64,000 bases of DNA from Closterium sp. Naga37s-1 (taxonomy: Eukaryota; Streptophyta; Zygnematophyceae; Desmidiales; Closteriaceae): positions 2,911,501 through 2,975,500 of the forward strand of contig CANJKZ010000955.1 in assembly GCA_947471745.1 (NCBI GenBank), given 5' to 3'. How positions within the stretch are numbered: position 1 is the stretch's first letter; the number at the start of each line of letters is the position of its first letter. Below the pieces are notes generated by a model that had not been told where the DNA came from, did no database searches, and worked only from the letters and a program-made list of their open reading frames with translations. The position numbers and the translations under genes were made by a program. Shown one piece after another: positions 53,115 through 63,885 of the stretch.

Positions 53115-53836
53115 ATGGATAGCCCTACTGTTCTTACCTTTGATGCAAAGGGGCGTGCAGTTGACTTTGACGTGTGGGTTGACGGCCTGCAGCTCTTTCT
53201 TCAGTGTGACTCTAGGGACGGGGTATCCCTTTTCGATCACACGTCCGGTGTCTCTACTGCACCTGCTGCCACTGCTGACAGTACGGTTCGCTCGCAGTGG
53301 ACCACTCGTGACGCTGTTGCTCGCCTTGCTGTTCGTAGTCACCTGCCGTCTGCTGAGCGTGCGCACTTTGGCCAATACAAGACTGCTCAATCTTTGTACG
53401 ACGCTGTAGTAGCGCGCTACTCCTCCCCTTCCACTGCTGCCCTCAACCGCCTCATGCTACCGTACCTGTTCCCTGACCTTGCCGTTTTTGCCACAATCGC
53501 TGACCTCATTGCTCACCTCCGCACTAGTGACGCCCGCTACCGAGCTGCGCTTCCCCCAGAGTTCTGTGCCAAGAACCCCCCCCCCATGTACATCACCCTT
53601 TACTACCTAGTCACCCGCCTCTCTGACTCCCTTGCTTCAGTCAGGGACCACTTTCTCTCCCTTTGCCCCACCGAGCTCACTGTTGACCTGCTAGAGGAGC
53701 GCCTCACTGCAGCAGAGGAAAGTATCTTAGCTGTAGCTGCTTCTCGCAGCGACCATCGCGCCCCTTTCTTTGAGGGGTGTTCCCCTGTCCCCCTTCTCCC
53801 ATCTGTTGCTTCTGCTGCTGCTGTTGACCTCGTTGG
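53115..53836 (+). pseudogene. Gag of B10, cut by A3
   Basis: From ATG 53115 the frame is open to the insertion point. It reads MDSPTVLTFDAKGRAVDFDV, LQLFLQCDSRDGVSLFDHTS, RSQWTTRDAVARLAVRSHLP, AERAHFGQYKTAQSLYDAVV, PPPMYITLYYLVTRLSDSLA, SVRDHFLSLCPTELTVDLLE and FFEGCSPVPLLPS. It aligns block by block with CopB Gag but differs at many positions, so it is a sister subfamily. The glycine-rich tail and pol would lie beyond A3/A4, outside the window. Confidence 0.85.
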
Positions 53837-54625
53837 TGTTGGTGCAACCCTACGGTTTGCATTCGGCTTGTTGTCCGTGTGCGTGCATGCATGTGTGCAT
53901 GGAATGGTATGAGGGCATGAAATAATATATATTTTATGCTTACAATAGTGTGTGAATGATGAGGCATGATTTTGAATGTGTGTGTCGAGTCAATAGCGAG
54001 TTATCGCTAGTCGCGTGTCACGTCGTCGTTTGCGTGTCGTGTGCGGTTTTCTATTTTGTCGTGTGTGGAACATTCGGCGTGTCACAGGTGTGCGCAGCAG
54101 ACTTCGAAGAACTCAAGGAAGAATTTACCTTGAAGAACCAGAGCCTTGGTTTCAAGAATCAAGTGATTTCGAAGCTCTCCAAAAGGGTAAACTTTAAGAT
54201 AGTGAGAATAGTTGCATTATTTTGTGTAGTGTAACATTTCACTTGGTGTAGGCCCTTGTGGAGGGTAGTTTCGAGACCCTTCGTGGTTGGGGACAGTGTG
54301 GCACTGTTCCACATCACTGTACCTCGGCTCTTGGGGTTTGTAGGAGCTTGGAGTCATTCCCAACTCGTAACTCTTCCTATCTTGTGTTCTAAGACTATAG
54401 TGGCTGCCATAGTACCGTTCGTTCAAACCGACGCTGTGTCATCAATTCTTTATGAAATCGTGCAATCTAAATTGCTTATTGTAGACGTCGTGAAGACGCT
54501 CCAGATCCAATTTGAATCAAGGCATTTGCAGCTGCGCTATCAACGTTTGAAGCCGCTGTGCAGAAATCCGTCTGTGCTCTCTATCTTTCGTTTTAGGCAC
54601 ATTCAAGCATATTGTGACTATAACA
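53837..54625 (+). repeat. 5' LTR of A3 (789 bp)
   Basis: Starts TGTTGGTGCAACCC and ends GACTATAACA. An AATAATATATATTTTATGC stretch near 53920-53938 is a likely promoter core. Confidence 0.94.
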
Positions 54626-54659
54626 AGTGGTATCAGAGCCCCTTGGAGCAGTTTCGACA

Positions 54660-57600
54660 ATGGCTGGACCTGAGGAAAGGGATGGCAGAGGTGCTGGTGG
54701 CAGTGGAGAATCTCAAGCTCAAGGCCAACCCCGTGATTCAGCCATGGCGCCCATGCAACCAAGTCTTGGCCCACCTAGGGATGAGCCTAGGGTGTTTGGG
54801 CTTGACAAGTTCAACGATGACAACTTTGTTGAATGGTCCTTCAAGATGGAGAACATCTTTGACCACTATGACCTGCTGGAGGTGATGGAAGGAACGGAGA
54901 AGCGCCCCGAGAACGACCCGGAGAAGAGCCCGTGGGTGCGGAAGAGCGCACAAGGCTATCTCCTACTTGGACAAGCGTTGGGGAGCAGCCAGATCCGTCA
55001 CATCAAGCCATTCCAGCGTGAACCAGAGAAGGGACCAAAGGCATGGGCTGCTCTCAAAGGTGTACATGCTCCTGCAACAGCGGCGGTAGCGGTGGTGTTG
55101 GAACGGCAAATGGCGGCACTACGAATTGAAGAAGACGAAGCGGTTGAAGAAGGGGTGCAGAAATTCTTCGACTTGTTGACGCGGCTTGAGGGAGCTGATT
55201 TGAATTACAGTGAGCTCCAAAAGAAGACCAAGTTGCTGGCCTTACTCCCAGAGTCATGGTCCTCGCTCATCATCAACCTCAATCGTGACTTGCCCCGCCT
55301 CTCGCTTGAAGACGTGAAGCGAGCGATCCTTCAAGAGGACTTCCGCCGCCGTGAGTTGGCGAGTGCGGATGGCGCCGGGGCAGCAAGCATTGGCCGAGGG
55401 TAGGGGCAGAGGACGAGGGGGAAGCAGATTTGGCAGCAACAACTTCAGTGGAGGCCGCGGGAGTGGTGGATACGGCAGGGACAACAAGAGCTACGGACGC
55501 GGTCGCGGCCGATTCGACGGCGAGTGCCACTATTGTCACAAGAGCGGACATATGTGGCGCGATTGCTACAAGCTCCCTGATGGATGGACTCCTGCTCCAG
55601 GAGGAGGAGGAGGGAGAGGAATAGGCCGTGGAGGCCGTGGCGGTCGCGGAGGTGGTGCTGCAAGTATGAAGAGTGCTGGCAACGAGAGCGAGTCGAGGGA
55701 CGATCGCTTTCCGGGTCAATTCTTCTTCGTGTCCACGCAAGCATAGGCTGGTCCAGAGAAGGATGAAGGCTTTGATGAGCCAACAGCTGTGAGGAAGGTC
55801 ACGCTACACTCACTGGACTATTGGGTGATCGATAGCGGCGCTACCAATAGCATGACACCTCGTGCGGACTTGCTCACCGAACTTGAGCCGTCACCGGTGA
55901 AGCATGTGACATCGGCTTTGGGGCAGCGAGCAGAGGTGGAAGGCATGGGCAAGGCCATGTTCAAGGGTGCTGATGGGAAGATGGTGGGCCTCAAGAACGT
56001 GCTTTGGGTGCCCAACCTTGCTGCCAACCTGATTTCCGTGCGGCGGTTGCAAAAGGCCGGCATGGACACGAGCTCGAAGGGAGCTAAGACCTACACCGCG
56101 AGGCTTGGCGAGCGGATTCTTTGGAACCTTCACGAGGATAGGGATGTCTACAACGAGATGTGGCAGATCCCTGTGGTCCCCATGCCTAAGGAGAGGCAAG
56201 TGGCAGCAAGTATCAGCACCAAGGGTGAAGCGGTTGGTAGCGGCGATGGCACGAACGGTCGCGCTAAGGAGATTGAGTCTAAGAAGTGCAATCTTGGAGG
56301 GACCAGCAAGCTCGGTGAACACAAGGAGAGTGGTGCAGCAGCTCAGAAGCAGCACAAGGGTGAGGAGAACCCCAAGGCAGCAGCGGAGGAGGAGTACGGA
56401 GAGAACATGTGGGGCACTATTGCGAGTGCGGCATTCTCCAATCCGACTTCGGCTACGGAGGAGTGTGATTGGCTCACCTTGCATCGGCGAATGGGGCATG
56501 TGGCCCTGCCCATCTTGCAGCAGCTAGTGAAGAATGAGATGGTTGCTGGCATACGTTTGAAGGGGGAGCCCGATGAGGTACTTGGCTGCCCGACGTGCAT
56601 GCAAGCCAAGTTCACCCGTTACCCGTTCTCTAGTTCGGAGAGAACGGCTAAGGCACCACTTGATCAGGTGGTGATGGACATGGTGGGCCCCTTGAAGCTT
56701 GGAGCTGCTGGAGCTGAGTATTTTCTCACCATTGTGGACGTCTACACTCGGATGACTTGGGTGTACGTGCTGTCCAAGAAGAGTGACGTGGCTGAAACGG
56801 TGAAGACCGATTGGTTGCCGATGGTGGAGCGGCAACAAGACCGGTTAGTGAAGGCAATTCGCACCGATCGAGGGGGAGAGTTCCTGAGCAAAGAGTTCTC
56901 ATTGTGGCTGAAGAAGAATGGCATAAGGCACTCCCTTACCATGCCATACTCCCCTGCAATGAACGGCATCGCTGAGCGAGCGAACCGGACAATCACGGAG
57001 ACGGCGCGCGGGTTGCTCATTGAAGCCGGGCTACCCGACTATTTCTGGCCTGATGCGGTGAGGAGTGCGTGTGTGGCCAAGAACAGAGCCTTGACTCATG
57101 TGGGAGCAGACAAATGGGTGCCCTATGTGGAGTGGATTGGAAGGAAGCCAAAGGTGGATATGCTTCGGGTGTTCGGGTGCATGTGCATGGCGCTCGTGCC
57201 TAAGCATCTTCGGCACAACAAGCTCGGTGCCAAGGCGATATGGGCTGTGCACTTGGGCATGGCTCAAAACAGCAAGGGGTGGCTTCTTTGGGACCCATTC
57301 ACCAAGAAATTCTTGGTGAGCAGGGACTGCAAATTCATGGAGAATCTGATGTACAAGGATTGGAAGGCGGAGAATGAGGCGAAGATAGGCGTGCGGTTGG
57401 GGGACGTGAAGAGTTCCGGTTTGGAGCATGTGGAGCTGCCCCTGGAGCTGAGCAGCAGCAGCACCACCACAAGGCAATCCTCCCGTTGTGAATGGGGGAG
57501 AGGAGGCCAAGGATGCAGAGGAAGAAGAGGAGGAGGTGCAGCAAGTGAGCGAGCGTGCACCGACACTTCCTTCTCGCACTACGAGTGCTCCACGGATCCA

Positions 57601-58221
57601 AGTCACCCCGCAGCAACGCCAAGGCCTTCATGTCCCTGCAGCTGAGGAAGAAGGAAGGGGCAAAAGGAGAACCCAAGCCCCAAATAGGCTGGGAAAGCCA
57701 GCCAAGTCAGCTCTGGCCGGAGCAGCACTTATAGTTGGAGATGACGAGGAGAGTGACTACGACGAGTGTGCCTTCGTGTTCTTCTCTCCGGTGGAGATGC
57801 CGGGAGAACCAGCAACTCTCAAGGTGGCCTTGGAGAGTAGTGATGCTGAGGAGTGGAAGAAGGCAATGGAGAGTGAGCTGAAAAGCATTGAGGAGAACGG
57901 CACGTGGGAATTGGTGGAGCTACCGGAGGGGCGTAAGGCGATTACGTCCAAGTGGCTCTTCAAGATCAAGTCCGACGCCAACGGCAATATCGAGCGCTAC
58001 AAGTCTAGGCTTGTGGCCAAGGGGTACCAGCAGAAGGAGAAGGTGGACTATAAGGAGTTGTTTGCTCCTGTGGTGAAGCCGACGACGCTGAGAACCCTAC
58101 TCGCGGGAGCTACCATCAAAGGATGGGTGGTGAAACAAATGGATGTCACAACGGCATTCCTCAACGGCGTCCTTGAGGAAGAGATTTTTATGGCGCAGCC
58201 AGAGGGGTTTGATGATGGTAG
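54660..58221 (+). pseudogene. gag-pol region of A3 (broken)
   Basis: Gag starts at 54660 (MAGPEERDGRG). The order is Gag, RG-rich part with knuckle CHYCHKSGHMWRDC (near 55530), protease DSGATNSM (near 55830), pre-integrase LHRRMGHVALPILQQL (near 56480), integrase with TDRGGEFLSKEF and NGIAERANRTI (56680-57000), and reverse transcriptase up to FMAQPEGFDDGS at 58221. About three interruptions separate these parts. The sequence is close to A4 throughout. Confidence 0.9.
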
Positions 58222-59040
58222 TGTTGGTGCAACCCTACGGTTTGCACTCGGCTTGTTGTCCGTGTGCGTGAATGTGTGTGTGTATGGAATGGTATGAGGG
58301 CATGGGATAATATATATTTCATGCTTATAATTGTGTGTGAATGTTGAGTCATGATGTCGAGTGTGTGTGTCGAGTCAATAGCGAGTTATCGCTAGACGCG
58401 TGTTACGCGGTCGTTTGTGTCTCGCGCGCGGTTTCTATTTTGTCGTGCGCGGTTTCTATTTTGTCCTGTGTCGAACGTTCGGCGTGTCGCAGGTGTGTGC
58501 AGCAGACCCATCAAGAACTCAAGGATGAGTTTGTGATGAAGAGCCCGAGCCTTGGTGTCAAGCCTCAAGTGATTTCGAAGCTTGCCAAAAGGGTACACCT
58601 CAAGATATTGAAGATAGTTACATTACTTTGTGTAGTGTAACATTTCACTTGGTGTAGGCCCTAGTGAAGGGTAGTTTCGAGACCCTTCGTGGTTGGGGAC
58701 AGTGTGGCACTGTTCCACATCACTGTACCTCGGCTCTTGGGGTTTGTAGGAGCTGGGAGTCATTCCCAACTCGTAACTCTTCCTATCTTGTGTTCTAAGA
58801 CTATAGTGGCTGCCATAGTACCGTTCGTTCAAACCGACGCTGTGTCGTCAATTCTTTATCAAATCGTGCAATCTAAATTGATAATTGTAGACGACGTGAA
58901 CACGCTCCAGATCCAATTTGAATCAAGCCATTTGCAGCTGTGAGCAGAACGCTATCAACGTTTGAAGCCGCTGTGCAGAAATCCGTCTGTGCTCTCTATC
59001 TTTCGTTTTAGGCACATTCAAGCCTATTGTGACTATAACA
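58222..59040 (+). repeat. 5' LTR of A4 (819 bp)
   Basis: Starts TGTTGGTGCAACCC and ends GACTATAACA. It is longer than other CopA LTRs partly through a short direct repeat near 58425-58470 (GCGGTTTCTATTTTGTC twice). Confidence 0.95.
58304..58322 (+). promoter_or_regulatory. candidate TATA region in the A4 LTR
   Basis: The stretch ATAATATATATTTCATGC, with TATATAT at 58311-58317, is kept at the same place in all CopA LTRs. It is the most likely core promoter of the element. No transcript start can be read from the sequence. Confidence 0.45.
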
Positions 59041-59042
59041 AG

Positions 59043-59054
59043 TGGTATCAGAGC
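59043..59054 (+). other. primer binding site of A4
   Basis: TGGTATCAGAGC, two bases after the LTR, complementary to initiator-Met tRNA. Confidence 0.92.
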
Positions 59055-59074
59055 CCCTTGGAGCAGTTTCGACA

Positions 59075-62000
59075 ATGTCTGGACCTGAGGAAAGGGGTGG
59101 CAGAGGTGCTGGTGGCAGTGGAGAAGCTCAAGCTCAAGGCCAACCCCGTGATTCAGCCATGGCGCCCATGCAACCAAGTCTTGGCCCACCTAGGGATGAG
59201 CCTAGGGTGTTTGGGCTTGACAAGTTCAACGGTGACAACTTTGCTGAATGGTCCTTCAAGATGGAGAACATCTTTGACCACTATGACCTGCTGGAGGTGA
59301 TGGAAGGAACGGAGAAGCGCCCCGAGAACGACCCGGAGAAGAGCCCGTGGGTGCGGAAGAGCGCACAAGGCTATCTCTTACTTGGGCAAGCGTTGGGGAG
59401 CAGTCAGATCCGTCACATCAAGCCATTCCAGCGTGAACCAGAGAAAGGACCAAAGGCATGGGCTGCTCTCAAGGGTGTACATGCTCCTGCAACAGCGGCG
59501 GTAGCGGTGGTGTTGGAACGGCAAATGGCGGCACTACGAATTGAAGAAGACGAAGCGGTTGAAGAAGGGGTGCAGAAATTCTTCGACTTGTTGACGCGGC
59601 TTGAGGGAGCTGATTTGAACTACAGTGAGCTCCAAAAGAAGACCAAGTTGCTGGCCTTACTCCCAGAGTCATGGTCCTCGCTCATCATCAACCTTAATCG
59701 CGACTTGCCCCGCCTCTCGCTTGAAGACGTGAAGCGAGCTATCCTTCAAGAGGATTTCCGCCGCCGTGAGTTGGCGAGTGCGGATGGCGCTGGGGCAGTG
59801 AGCATCGGCCGTGGATATGGTCGAGGAAGAGGCAGAGGACGAGGGGGAGGAAGGTTTGGTGGCAGCAACTTCGGCGGAGGCCGCAGGAGTGGCGGTTACG
59901 GCAGCGACGACAAGAGCTACGGACGCGGTCGCGGCCGATTCGACGGCGAGTGTCACTATTGCCACAAGAGCGGACACATGTGGCGCGACTGCTACAAACT
60001 CCCTGATGGTTGGACCCCTGCTCAAGGCCAAGAGGGTAGAGGAGCAGGAGGAGGGAGAGGACGAGGCCGTGGAGGCCGTGGCGGTCGCGGTGGCGGAGCT
60101 GCAAACATGAAGAGCGGAGACAACGACAAGGACCCGAGCGACGATCGATACCCGGGTCTATTCTACTTCGTGTCGACGCAAGTACCGGCTGGTCCAGAGA
60201 AGGATGAAGGCTTTGAGGAGCCAGCAGCTGTGGGGAAGGTGACCCTACACCCCCTGGACTATTGGGTGATTGATAGTGGCGCTACCTATAGCATGACACC
60301 TCGCCCGGACTTGCTCACCGAACTCGAGCCGTCACCGGTGAAGCATGTCACATCGGCTTTGGGGCAGCGAGCAGAGGTGAAAGGCATGGGCAAGGCCATG
60401 TTCAAGGGTGCTGATGGGAAGATGGTGGGCCTCAAGAACGTGCTTTGGGTGCCCAGCCTTGCTGCAAACCTGATTTCCGTGCGGCGGTTGGCAAAGGCCG
60501 GCATGGACACGAACTCGAAGGGAGCCAAGACCTACACCGCAAGGCTTGGCGATCGAATTCTTTGGGACCTTCATGAGGACAGGGATGTCTACAACGAGAT
60601 GTGGCAGATCCCAGTGGTCCCTATGCCTAAGGAGAGGCAAGTGGCAGCAAGCATCAGCACCAAGGATGGAGCGGTCGGTAGCGACGATGGCGCGAACGGT
60701 CGCGCTAAGGAGAATGAGCTCAAGAAGAGCAAACCTGGAGGGACCAGCAAGTTCAGTGAACCTAAGGAGAGTGGTGCAGCAACCAAGGAGCAGCAAAAGG
60801 GTGAGGAGAACCCAGAGGCAGCAGCGGAGGAGGACTACGGAGAGAGTATGTGGGGCGCTATTGCGAGCGCGGCATTCTCCAATCCAACTTCGGCTACGGG
60901 GGAGTGTGATTGGCTCACCTTGCATCGGCGCATGGGGCATGTGGCCCTGCCCATCTTGCAGCAGCTAGTGAAGAATGAGATGGTTGCTGGCATACGTGTG
61001 AAGGGGGAGCCCGATGAGGTGCTTGGCTGCCCGACGTGCATTCAAGCCAAGTTCACCCGGTTTCCGTTCCCTAGTTCGGAGGCAACGGCAAAGGCACCGC
61101 TTGATGAGGTGGTGATGGACGTGGTGGGCCCCCTGAAGCTTGGAGCTGCTGGAGCTGAGTATTTTCTCACCATTGTCGACGTCTACACCCGCATGACTTG
61201 GGTGTACGTGCTGGCCAAGAAGAGCGACGTGGCTGAAACGTTGAAGACGGATTGGTTCCCGATGGTGGAGCGGCAACAAGACCGTCTAGTCAAGTCAATC
61301 CGCACCGATCGAGGGGGAGAGTTCCTGAGCAAGGAGTTTGGGTTGTGGCTGAAGAAGAATGGTATTCGGCACTCCCTCACCATGCCATACTCCCCTGCAA
61401 TGAACGGCATCGCCGAGCGAGCGAACCGCACAATCACGGAGGCGGCACGCGGGTTGCTCATTGAAGCCGGGCTACCCGACTATTTCTGGCCTGATGCGGT
61501 GCGGAGCGCGTGTGTGGCCAAGAACAGAGCCTTGACTCATGTGGGAGCAGACAAATGGGTGCCCTATGTGGAGTGGCTAGGAAGGAAGTCAAAGGTGGAT
61601 ATGCTTCGGGTGTTCGGGTGCATGTGCATGGCGCTCGTGCCTAAGCATCTTCGGCACAACAAGCTTGGTGCCAAGGCGGTGTGGGCCGTGCACTTGGGCA
61701 TGGCTCAAAACAGCAAGGGATGGCTTCTTTGGGACCCATTCACCAAGAAGTTCTTGGTGAGCAGGGACTGCAAGTTCATGGAGAACTTCATGTACAAGGA
61801 TTGGAAGGCGGAGAATGAGGCGAAGATAGGCGTGCGGTTTGGGGAGGTGAAGAGTTCCGGTTTGGAGCATGTGGAGCTGCCTTTGGAGCTGAGCAGCGGC
61901 AGCACAACCACAAGGCAATCCTCCCTTGTGAATGGGGGAGAGGAGGCCAATGATGCAGAGGAAGAAGAGGAGGAGGTGCAGCAAGTGAGCGAGCGTGCAC

Positions 62001-63844
62001 CGTCACTCCCTTCCCGTACTACGAGTGCTCCACGGATTCGAGCCACACCGCAGCAACGCCAAGGCCTTCAAGCCCCTGCAGCTGAGGAGGAAGGAAGGGG
62101 GAAGAGGAGAGTTCAACCCCCTAATAGGCTGACCTATGATGCGCCGGGAAAGCAGGGCAAGACAGCCCTGGCCGGAGCGGCAATGATGGTCGGAGACGAC
62201 GAGGAGAGTGACTACGAGGAGTGTGCCTTCGCGTTCTTCTCTCCGGTGGAGATGCCGGGAGAACCAGCAACTCTCAAGGAGGCCTTGGAGAGTATTGATG
62301 CTGAGGAGTGGAAGAAGGCCATGGAGAGTGAGCTGAAGAGCATCGAGGAGAATGACACGTTTGAATTGGTGGAGCTACCGGAGGGGCGTACGGCGATAAC
62401 GTCCAAGTGGCTCTTCAAAATCAAGTCGGATGCCGACGGCAAGATCGAGCGCTACAAGTCTAGACTTGTAGCCAAGGGGTACCAGCAGAAGGAGAAGGTG
62501 GACTTCAAGGAGCTGTTTGCCCCTGTGGTGAAGCCGACGACGCTGCGAACCCTATTCGCGGGAGCCGCCATCAAAGGATGGGTAGTAAAGCAAATGGACA
62601 TCGTAACGGCATTCCTTAACGGCATCCTTGAGGAGGAGATTTTTATGGCGCAGCCAGAGGGGTTTGATGATGGTAGTGGCAGAGTGTGGAAGCTGAAGAA
62701 GGCCCTCTATGGGCTGAAGCAGGCCCCTAGGCAATGGTACATGAAGCTGCGCGAAGTGTTGGAGGGGATCGGCTTCACTCCCTCAACGGCCGATCACTCC
62801 TTGTTCATGCTTGGCGAGGGGGAGCAGAGGAGTTTCATGGTGGTTTATGTGGATGACATCCTCATTTTCTCACCCTCTTCTGACCTTGTGAAGGAGGTGA
62901 TGCTGAAGCTTCAAGACAAGTTCAAGTGCAAGGCCCTTGGTGACGTGAGCTTCTACCTTGGGCTCCACATCGAACGAGATGTGGAGAAGCGGTGCATGCG
63001 GGTGCATCAACGAAAGTACCTGGAGGCATTGGCTGCCAACTTTGGGCAGAGTGAAGGCCATGTGGCTACACCCTTTCCCTCTGGGTTCAAGTGTGTGAAG
63101 GGACCAGAGGAGGAGAGCGTTGGTGAAGAGGAGAGGCGCCGATTTCACTCGTTGGTGGGCAGCCTCATGTATGCGGCGGTAAACACCCGACCGGACGTCG
63201 CGTTTGCTACCGGGCAGCTGGCTAGGGTTGTGCAATGCCCTAATGAGGAGCAGGTAGCAGCTGGAATGAGGGTGGCCAAGTATCTTGGCCAAACACCGAC
63301 CGTTGGGCTGCAATACTCGGCGGCGGCACAAAGGCGCCAAAAGGGCGCGGATGGTGTTGAACCCGGGCGTTTGTTCCTCACCGCCTACTCGGATGCTTCA
63401 TATGCATCAGAACCAGAGGACATGACAAGTGTGGGAGGCTTCATATGCTGTGTTGGTGGAGGCCCAACTGCTTGGGAGAGCAAGAAGCAGGTTGACCAAG
63501 CTTTGAGCTCGGTGGAGTCCGAGTACATGGCACTCTTCCGTGCCGTACGGGAGATTGTGTGGCAGCGGCGTTTGTTGGCTGAATTGGGGGAGGAGCAGCA
63601 AGGACCTACCCCACTGTACTGTGACAGCCAGGGTGCCATTGCTCTTGCTAAGAACCCTGTGTTGCATGGACTGACGAAGCACATGAGGGTGAAGTGGCAT
63701 TGGACGAGGAGCATGGTAACCGCGGGTGAAGTTGAGTTGCGCTACGTGAAGACCACGGGGCAGCCGGCTGACATGATGACCAAGAGGCTGGTGGAGCAGC
63801 AGCATTGGAAGTGTTGCAAGCTGGCTGGGATGGCTCTGAACTGA
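59075..63844 (+). CDS. gag-pol polyprotein of CopA copy A4 (1589 residues)
   Basis: A single open frame encoding the whole copia polyprotein. I chose the ATG at 59075 (MSGPEERGG) rather than the upstream GTG, which lies in the primer site. Domains in order: Gag (about 1-270), RG-rich tail, CCHC knuckle at C293, C296, H301 and C306, protease D400-S-G, pre-integrase HRRMGH near 615, integrase D682, D745 and E781 (35 residues between the last two), reverse transcriptase with Y1258-V-D-D1261, and RNase H with D1440, E1483 and D1517. The end is PADMMTKRLVEQQHWKCCKL to MALN. Gag and pol are in one frame, so proteolysis must separate them. All key residues looked for are present. It is the best-kept gene in the window. 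Confidence 0.95.
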   Translation: MSGPEERGGRGAGGSGEAQAQGQPRDSAMAPMQPSLGPPRDEPRVFGLDKFNGDNFAEWSFKMENIFDHYDLLEVMEGTEKRPENDPEKSPWVRKSAQGYLLLGQALGSSQIRHIKPFQREPEKGPKAWAALKGVHAPATAAVAVVLERQMAALRIEEDEAVEEGVQKFFDLLTRLEGADLNYSELQKKTKLLALLPESWSSLIINLNRDLPRLSLEDVKRAILQEDFRRRELASADGAGAVSIGRGYGRGRGRGRGGGRFGGSNFGGGRRSGGYGSDDKSYGRGRGRFDGECHYCHKSGHMWRDCYKLPDGWTPAQGQEGRGAGGGRGRGRGGRGGRGGGAANMKSGDNDKDPSDDRYPGLFYFVSTQVPAGPEKDEGFEEPAAVGKVTLHPLDYWVIDSGATYSMTPRPDLLTELEPSPVKHVTSALGQRAEVKGMGKAMFKGADGKMVGLKNVLWVPSLAANLISVRRLAKAGMDTNSKGAKTYTARLGDRILWDLHEDRDVYNEMWQIPVVPMPKERQVAASISTKDGAVGSDDGANGRAKENELKKSKPGGTSKFSEPKESGAATKEQQKGEENPEAAAEEDYGESMWGAIASAAFSNPTSATGECDWLTLHRRMGHVALPILQQLVKNEMVAGIRVKGEPDEVLGCPTCIQAKFTRFPFPSSEATAKAPLDEVVMDVVGPLKLGAAGAEYFLTIVDVYTRMTWVYVLAKKSDVAETLKTDWFPMVERQQDRLVKSIRTDRGGEFLSKEFGLWLKKNGIRHSLTMPYSPAMNGIAERANRTITEAARGLLIEAGLPDYFWPDAVRSACVAKNRALTHVGADKWVPYVEWLGRKSKVDMLRVFGCMCMALVPKHLRHNKLGAKAVWAVHLGMAQNSKGWLLWDPFTKKFLVSRDCKFMENFMYKDWKAENEAKIGVRFGEVKSSGLEHVELPLELSSGSTTTRQSSLVNGGEEANDAEEEEEEVQQVSERAPSLPSRTTSAPRIRATPQQRQGLQAPAAEEEGRGKRRVQPPNRLTYDAPGKQGKTALAGAAMMVGDDEESDYEECAFAFFSPVEMPGEPATLKEALESIDAEEWKKAMESELKSIEENDTFELVELPEGRTAITSKWLFKIKSDADGKIERYKSRLVAKGYQQKEKVDFKELFAPVVKPTTLRTLFAGAAIKGWVVKQMDIVTAFLNGILEEEIFMAQPEGFDDGSGRVWKLKKALYGLKQAPRQWYMKLREVLEGIGFTPSTADHSLFMLGEGEQRSFMVVYVDDILIFSPSSDLVKEVMLKLQDKFKCKALGDVSFYLGLHIERDVEKRCMRVHQRKYLEALAANFGQSEGHVATPFPSGFKCVKGPEEESVGEEERRRFHSLVGSLMYAAVNTRPDVAFATGQLARVVQCPNEEQVAAGMRVAKYLGQTPTVGLQYSAAAQRRQKGADGVEPGRLFLTAYSDASYASEPEDMTSVGGFICCVGGGPTAWESKKQVDQALSSVESEYMALFRAVREIVWQRRLLAELGEEQQGPTPLYCDSQGAIALAKNPVLHGLTKHMRVKWHWTRSMVTAGEVELRYVKTTGQPADMMTKRLVEQQHWKCCKLAGMALN

Positions 63845-63869
63845 GAGAGCAACATATCCTAAGGCCAAC

Positions 63870-63885
63870 AATCCGAGGGGGAGTT
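63870..63885 (+). other. polypurine tract of A4
   Basis: AATCCGAGGGGGAGTT directly before the 3' LTR, as in A2. Confidence 0.82.

Larger units (their letters stand above)
52571..53836 (+). mobile_element. CopB-related copy B10: leader and Gag
   Basis: A GC-rich leader (52571-53100) and a Gag that runs to 53836, where A3 inserts. It has no LTR of its own in view; the left side joins B9. The Gag is a distinct subfamily from B1-B3. Confidence 0.75.
53837..58221 (+). mobile_element. CopA copy A3, 5' part, interrupted by A4
   Basis: 5' LTR (53837-54625), primer site TGGTATCAGAGC (54628-54639), then gag-pol to the middle of the reverse transcriptase, where A4 begins at 58222. The rest lies past the window. 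It is broken in about three places. It is close to A1 and A4, so fairly young. It cuts the Gag of B10. Confidence 0.92.

Noticed and set aside
59043-59054. A tRNA gene at the TGGTATCAGAGC sites
   Set aside because: Only 12 bases match; these are primer sites next to LTRs, with no cloverleaf around them.
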